From contig NC_077243.1 of assembly GCF_947179165.1 (NCBI RefSeq), positions 51,326,001 to 51,390,000 on the forward strand: a stretch of 64,000 nt of DNA, written 5' to 3'. A model generated the notes under the pieces. The model was not told where the DNA came from and made no database searches. It saw only the letters and a program-made list of their open reading frames with translations. Shown piece by piece: positions 59,497 to 64,000 of this stretch (positions within the stretch are counted from its first letter, which is position 1; each line of letters starts with the position of its first letter). Position numbers and translations under genes: made by a program. Origin of the DNA: Solanum dulcamara. Lineage: Eukaryota; Streptophyta; Magnoliopsida; Solanales; Solanaceae.

Positions 59497-59501
59497 CTTT
59501 C

Positions 59502-60258
59502 TAGTATCCTTTTCTGTTTGTTCTAAGTAGTTTCTATTACCTCTACTAGTGTTTATGTATTTCTATCCATTTTTTGAACCTTTTCATTGAAATTTATTAT
59601 TAAAACTATAAATGTATTGTATTGCTTGTCTTCAGAATGTAACTTATGCTCTCATTTACTAAAGTTGCACATTATGGCTATATTTTATTTTAATATTCTG
59701 TATTTCTTTTCAGGGTGGACTCTTAAGTCTAAGTATTCCAAGTGTTTTAGTAATCTATAGTGGCTACTTTTATCCTAATGGAATAGTTATCTTACAATGT
59801 TTTCTTTGGAATCTTATTCTTTGGTTATAGGATTCTATATCACTTCTAATGCCTTGTAATTCCCACCTTAGAAAACTTACCTGTTCTGAAATAAATCCTC
59901 TTATTCTTTGTAACCTTCTTGATAGTTCTATGTTCTCCACTACTTTTAAATAATTAGTCAAATCTTTTTCTATGTTTTGTAACTCTTCCTTATATTTTAA
60001 TTCTTTATATAGATAGATATGTTTTAATCTTATTATGTAGGCAAATCTCTTGTTTCACATAAATGTTTTTTATAAATTATATCGAGATTTAAGGCATCCA
60101 ATTAATCTATATTCTAAATTAGATATTATAGTAATTAAGTAATCTAGTATTATGCTGTCCTCTTTATTGTTATTCAATCTTGTATATTCTAGATATAGAC
60201 AATGTAATTCTTTTTTGATTGTGAAACATGTCTTAGTATTTTTAAATGGTCTTCTCAT
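59502..60258 (-). pseudogene. Pararetrovirus-like ORF1 region, proximal part
   Basis: Starts 28 nt after the primer-binding site on the minus strand: MRRPFKNTKTCFTIKKEL at 60258. Open pieces at 60070-60258 and 59770-59961 contain hydrophilic, heptad-like sequence (VVENIELSRRLQRIRGFI and so on) and many stops lie between them. Split by element H after the CTTTC site. Its place directly after the leader fits ORF1 of a solendovirus-like endogenous pararetrovirus. No domain can be named. Confidence 0.5.
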
Positions 60259-61149
60259 TTAATGTATTGTCCCAAAGAATCTTCAGGGCTCTGATACTAA
60301 AATAAATAGAGTAGATATAAAGAGAAAGAGAGTAGACAAAAATGACCACCTTTTTAAAATGTTAAGGCTAAAAGGGTGCGTGATAAAATGATATTTGAAT
60401 AACAATTATGTTCTTAATCCTACTCAATACTCCCTCTTTTGCTTAGTCTTGTCACATCTGGTCGCTTGTTTGTTGATTAACCTATATTTCTCCCCTTTTT
60501 ACTATTTTTTTTATATTATCTTGTTTATTTCTCCCCCTTAATTTGTGCTCTTAATAACTTTTTCTTTAACCCACACTCCAGATTCGGCAACAAGTATGTC
60601 TTTTCAATTATGACAGACTCAAAGTCTCAACATCCAAGGAATTTACAGGTTAATTCATCATTATTATTAAGAGTTTAAGAGACTAACCATATACTAACGT
60701 TAATTCATGATAAAAATTATAATAAGATCTTATAATAACATATTGTTCTGCAAACATAATGTACATAATATTCAACAGAATATATTCTAGGGGGGAGAAT
60801 ATAGAAAATATGACAACATAGGCGACTTACATTATTAAGACTGAGAGAAGTTTTCCTTCCGGAAACCCCGACTTATTCTTAGACCTTTGATGTTTAATAA
60901 GCACACTTAATATTTTACAAGACTGGTTTACAGAATAAGTTTTTGGTTTAGGAGAGGTTATGTAAGAGTCACGGAGGTAAAGAAAGGAAGTGGAATGTGT
61001 TGTATATATTTCTTCACTCTCTTCTCATTTTTTCTCTATCCTCTTTCTTCTTTAGCTCTCCCCTTTTAATAGTTGAGCCTTGGATTGGACTTGTAATCTG
61101 AAAATTAAATATTTGGAGAAATCTTTCTATTCAAGGCTTTTCGGATACT
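60259..61149 (-). promoter_or_regulatory. Pararetrovirus-like intergenic region, leader and primer-binding site
   Basis: On the minus strand a TATA-like aatatataca (plus 61002-61011) is followed by about 700 nt of AT-rich, non-coding leader and then TAGTATCAGAGCC (plus 60287-60299), one mismatch from the initiator tRNA-Met complement. Caulimovirids have this order: promoter, long leader, Met-tRNA site, ORF1. No LTR surrounds it, which argues against a retrotransposon. Confidence 0.6.
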
Positions 61150-62620
61150 TCTTTGGCCCCATCATCACATGGCGTTGAGTAGATATTCTTCTTTATTTGT
61201 AGTTTTGCGATTATTTTTTCCTCTCCATTTTTTTATTACTAATTTAATGTCACTGTACTACTTTTTCTCATCCTTCAAGATGTCTGTTATTGACCTATCT
61301 TGCCTTGGTTTTATTTGTCTACATTCAAGCATCCTCTATTCATCCTATTGTGTCAAATTATGTAAAGCTACAAGATCAAAACTCATTCCTGAATCGTTTT
61401 CGTATGGATGTTGAGAATCTTGATAATTTAGGTTTTCATCATCATCATTATGATCTTCTCCTGAGCTTTCAGATCTTTCTGGACTTTGATTGGTTCTTTC
61501 TAAACTTGGACTGAATGTTTTTGGATTTGGACTAAGACTCTTAATCATATATTTATCATGTTCTTTGTCATTGAAGAAATTTTCTAGAGTTTCTTTGATT
61601 ATGTCTTCTATTTTCTCATTTTTTTTCTTTCTGGAGATTATACTTTCCTTTTCAATGCTTCTATTTGTGTTAGTGTTCTAGGAAGTCTTCTTCTCGATGA
61701 ACCTTCATCTTCAGTTTTGGAAAAGTGACATCCATAAATGGATTTGATTTGTCTTTACCAGTTACCGTTTGACCCGTACTAGTTATATCTAAATTTGATA
61801 CAGTGGAGTTTACTGCATTCATTGGGGAATGCAAACCCGTCTCATCCATTTTTTCTAGAGATGGAAAGCTCGATTGTGTTCTCTGATAGATATCATGAGT
61901 CTGCTGGTGTGTATTTCACTTTTTAATGTCTGTATTATTTATTCTACTGCCTTAACTTGATCCATCAGTCTACTTTTTTGTGTTAGGATTTCATTCTTCT
62001 TACTTATTCTTTTGAAAGCTTCTGTCATGGACAAAAAATGGTCGAAAAAATGACCTTTTCTGTGTCTCTTTAGATATTGTATTGAGGGTTTTTTTCTGGG
62101 TTTTGTCTGAGTGCTAAAGAAATATAGCAATTTGGCCCTAATATTCCCCCTGCAGAGTCTAGTTCTTCGATAAAATTATTAAATTCATTATAAAGGGGTT
62201 TTTCTAAGTCTTTAATAGAGTATAATACTTATAACCATATTTTTCAAATTCTATTTGTCATTCCATATATCACAATTTAATATTTAATTTTTTTTTCATG
62301 ATTTCTTTTTGTAAAATACTGGTCTAAAGCGTTGAGAACTACTATAAAATATTTAGTGTCTTTCTTATTATATGCTATCCATAAATTAATTACACATCTT
62401 TGGGGCCTATCTATGAAACATTCTGATATTACTCTAAATGACAAATTAGATGGTGGATAAAATATCAAATTATGTTTTCCAAAATAAATTCTTTCCATCA
62501 TTTTTATAGACGTTGTCTGAGGTCTGAAATTAAAATTACCTACTAATGTCTGTGCATAGGTTTCTTTACTTGAAGTCACACCTTTTCCTTTGTCTGTGGT
62601 CTTTCAAATTGTTGGTCTCA
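61150..62620 (-). pseudogene. Pararetrovirus-like 3' ORF (possible transactivator/inclusion protein)
   Basis: Minus-strand fragments at 62277-62579 (100 codons), 61939-62130 and 61345-61548 are in linear order after RNase H and before the promoter, where solanaceous pararetroviruses carry the inclusion-body/transactivator ORF. The middle is Lys/Glu-rich. The end has an acidic 'SSGEDHNDDDENL' stretch. Many stops and shifts. The product name comes from gene order, not from a recognised domain. Confidence 0.45.
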
Positions 62621-62639
62621 TACTGAAAAATAAATATTT

Positions 62640-62990
62640 TATTAGTTAATTTTTATATACAACCTACTTAACTGATCTGCTAAGTTATTTTCTTTTCCCT
62701 TAATATATTAAAATAGAATATTTTCCTATGTTGATATTATATCCATAAAATTAAGCTATCTTCTTCTACTACTTGCCTTTTCATTTATTTTCTGATGGAA
62801 TTTAACAATTGCCTCACAATCTATTCTTACTAATATTTTATTTTTCTTGAGAATATGTAATCTAAAACTATTCAGTCCATATACTACCGCTAATATTTCT
62901 GCGTCTATATTATTCATATTTTCTTTCTCCTTACACTTTCCACTTTGATAAGAATAAATCTTATAATGACGCTCTAGGTCATTTTTTAAT
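62640..62990 (-). pseudogene. Pararetrovirus-like RNase H, end of polymerase ORF
   Basis: Minus-strand translation shows HYKIYSYQSGKCKEKE, MNNIDAEILAVVYGLNSF and ILVRIDCEAIVKFHQK, then a Lys-Gly-Lys-Glu-Asn-Asn-Leu-Ala-Asp motif with LSR. This is the caulimovirid type of RNase H, with acidic residues at the DAE and D-C-E positions, and differs from the chromovirus form in this window. At least two stops interrupt it. The rest of the polymerase would be to the right but is replaced by other DNA from about 62990. Confidence 0.7.
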
Positions 62991-63099
62991 TAAAGCATTC
63001 ATTTCGTCGTTCAGAGTGTTTCGGTAGAGATCCTAAGTCACTTATGACTTGTTAGTACTAAATGTTCGGTCACCTGGTCGTTCATTTGGGAAGTTAACT
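62991..63099. other. Short unassigned stretch
   Basis: About 110 bp between the RNase H remnant and LTR L. No coding or repeat signal recognised; may be further decayed polymerase. Confidence 0.3.
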
Positions 63100-64000
63100 T
63101 GTCACGACCCAATTTTCTAGGTCATGATGGCACATATTATGACCCACCAGTAAGCAAGCCGACCCATATCCCGAAACTGCGATAATGGGATACCCGAGTA
63201 GAAGACCAACAATTCAAAATTAAAAACACTAATGAAGTAACAGAAACATAAATTAACGGGCGAAAGCAAATCAAAATAAATATATAAAATTAAATATCCC
63301 ATACATAACCTAGAAATCACATATACAGAGCTACTACAAAATGAGTACAAGTCCCAAAAGTGGAACAAAGAAACCAAACTGTGTCAAAAAGAAAAAGACA
63401 AACAATATATATATAGATAGAGGGAGATGGGTAAATCCACAACATGTGTGCTCACCCTCGTCTCTGATCAACGCTGTAGCTAGCTTGAGATCAATGATGA
63501 TAGCTAGTACTTGGACCTACATCATTAAAACAGATGCATAGTGTAGTATGAGGAACAAAACAATAGGTACCCAATAGAAATCATAGGCCGACTGATCAAC
63601 GAAAGCAAAAGTAAACTGAAATGCAAGAACTAAACACAACTAGAGATAGGAACAAGAAATCAAAATAGGTATGTACACGAGTGTACACACACAAAAAGAG
63701 AAAGAGAGAAACTAGAAAAATCTACTAAACTCCCATAAAACCGACAGATACGCTCGTGCACAAGTCTAAAAGTAACACCCGAATGGATCCCCCATATTCT
63801 CAAAAAGAGCAGAGACAGTTGAAGTGAGATGAAAAAAACTAAGGTAGTACCTAGAGCGTTTCAATATTCCACGGACTTGAAGGGAACCATTATGAGAACC
63901 TAAAGCTCGAACACGAACCATGAAAGATTTAAGGACTTGAACGGAGGAATTTATAAAAGTATTAGGGAATTGAACCAATATTTGAAATTAACAAAGGAAT
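63100..64000 (-). mobile_element. Element L, LTR 3' end, minus strand, runs off window
   Basis: tgtcacgacccaattttctag on the plus strand is the reverse of an LTR end (...aaattgggtcgtgaca), with the tgccatcatgacc context of H-type LTRs just inside. About 900 bp are visible. Preceding bases ttaac/taact could be the TSD; the partner is outside the window. No coding sequence seen. Confidence 0.65.

Noticed and set aside
61290..61681. Plus-strand frames over the pararetrovirus-like 3' ORF
   Set aside because: Antisense to the minus-strand fragment, which has the expected gene order; low-complexity Phe/Ser/Leu composition.

Overview
The window is a gene-poor, transposable-element-dense block of plant nuclear DNA, most likely from a large solanaceous genome (tomato, potato, pepper or tobacco group). 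The reasons are Ty3/gypsy chromovirus elements with 2-3.3 kb LTRs, primer-binding sites matching initiator tRNA-Met (TGGTATCAGAGC and close variants), a Tat/Athila-type LTR, and remnants resembling solanaceous endogenous pararetroviruses. I found no intact host protein-coding gene. Every recognisable protein is a retroelement or pararetrovirus fragment broken by stops and frameshifts.

Layout, left to right. (A) 1-1471 is the 3' end of a plus-strand chromovirus with an integrase and chromodomain remnant. Its 3' LTR is 1472-2980 plus 14412-15771. (B) 2981-14406 is inserted in LTR A with an exact ATGAG target-site duplication (TSD); its 3' LTR was in turn hit by (C), a solo LTR of the A family at 10180-13496 (TSD tagat/tagac). 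15772-16157 is an Athila/Tat-like protease fragment. (D) 16158-30910 is a chromovirus with a degenerate but complete order gag-PR-RT-RNaseH-IN-chromodomain. Its 5' LTR is interrupted by (E), 17387-24820, an element with 3.0 kb LTRs and only 1.4 kb of internal DNA that contains about 101 nt of 5S ribosomal RNA sequence. (F) 30911-36278 is a doubly truncated member of the A/E family. (G) 36279-41950 is a minus-strand chromovirus (pol fragment, leader, complete 5' LTR). (K) 41951-48298 is the 3' end and LTR of a Tat/Athila-like element, with (J), a minus-strand solo LTR of the B family, at 43360-46562 (exact TSD AGTAA). A minus-strand pararetrovirus-like sequence occupies 48299-49297 and 59502-about 62990, split by (H), a full-length chromovirus at 49303-59496 (exact TSD CTTTC). 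(L) 63100-64000 is the end of a minus-strand LTR running off the window.

The sequence therefore records at least three nested series: A>B>C, D>E, and pararetrovirus>(H and K), with K>J and K>G. The two junctions at 30910/30911 and 36278/36279 are truncations rather than clean insertions. The most unusual observations are the 5S rRNA chimera inside E, a roughly 185-bp periodic module capped by splice-donor-like AAGGTAAG in the A-family LTRs, and inverted-repeat or CpG-rich clusters just upstream of the TATA box in most LTR families.
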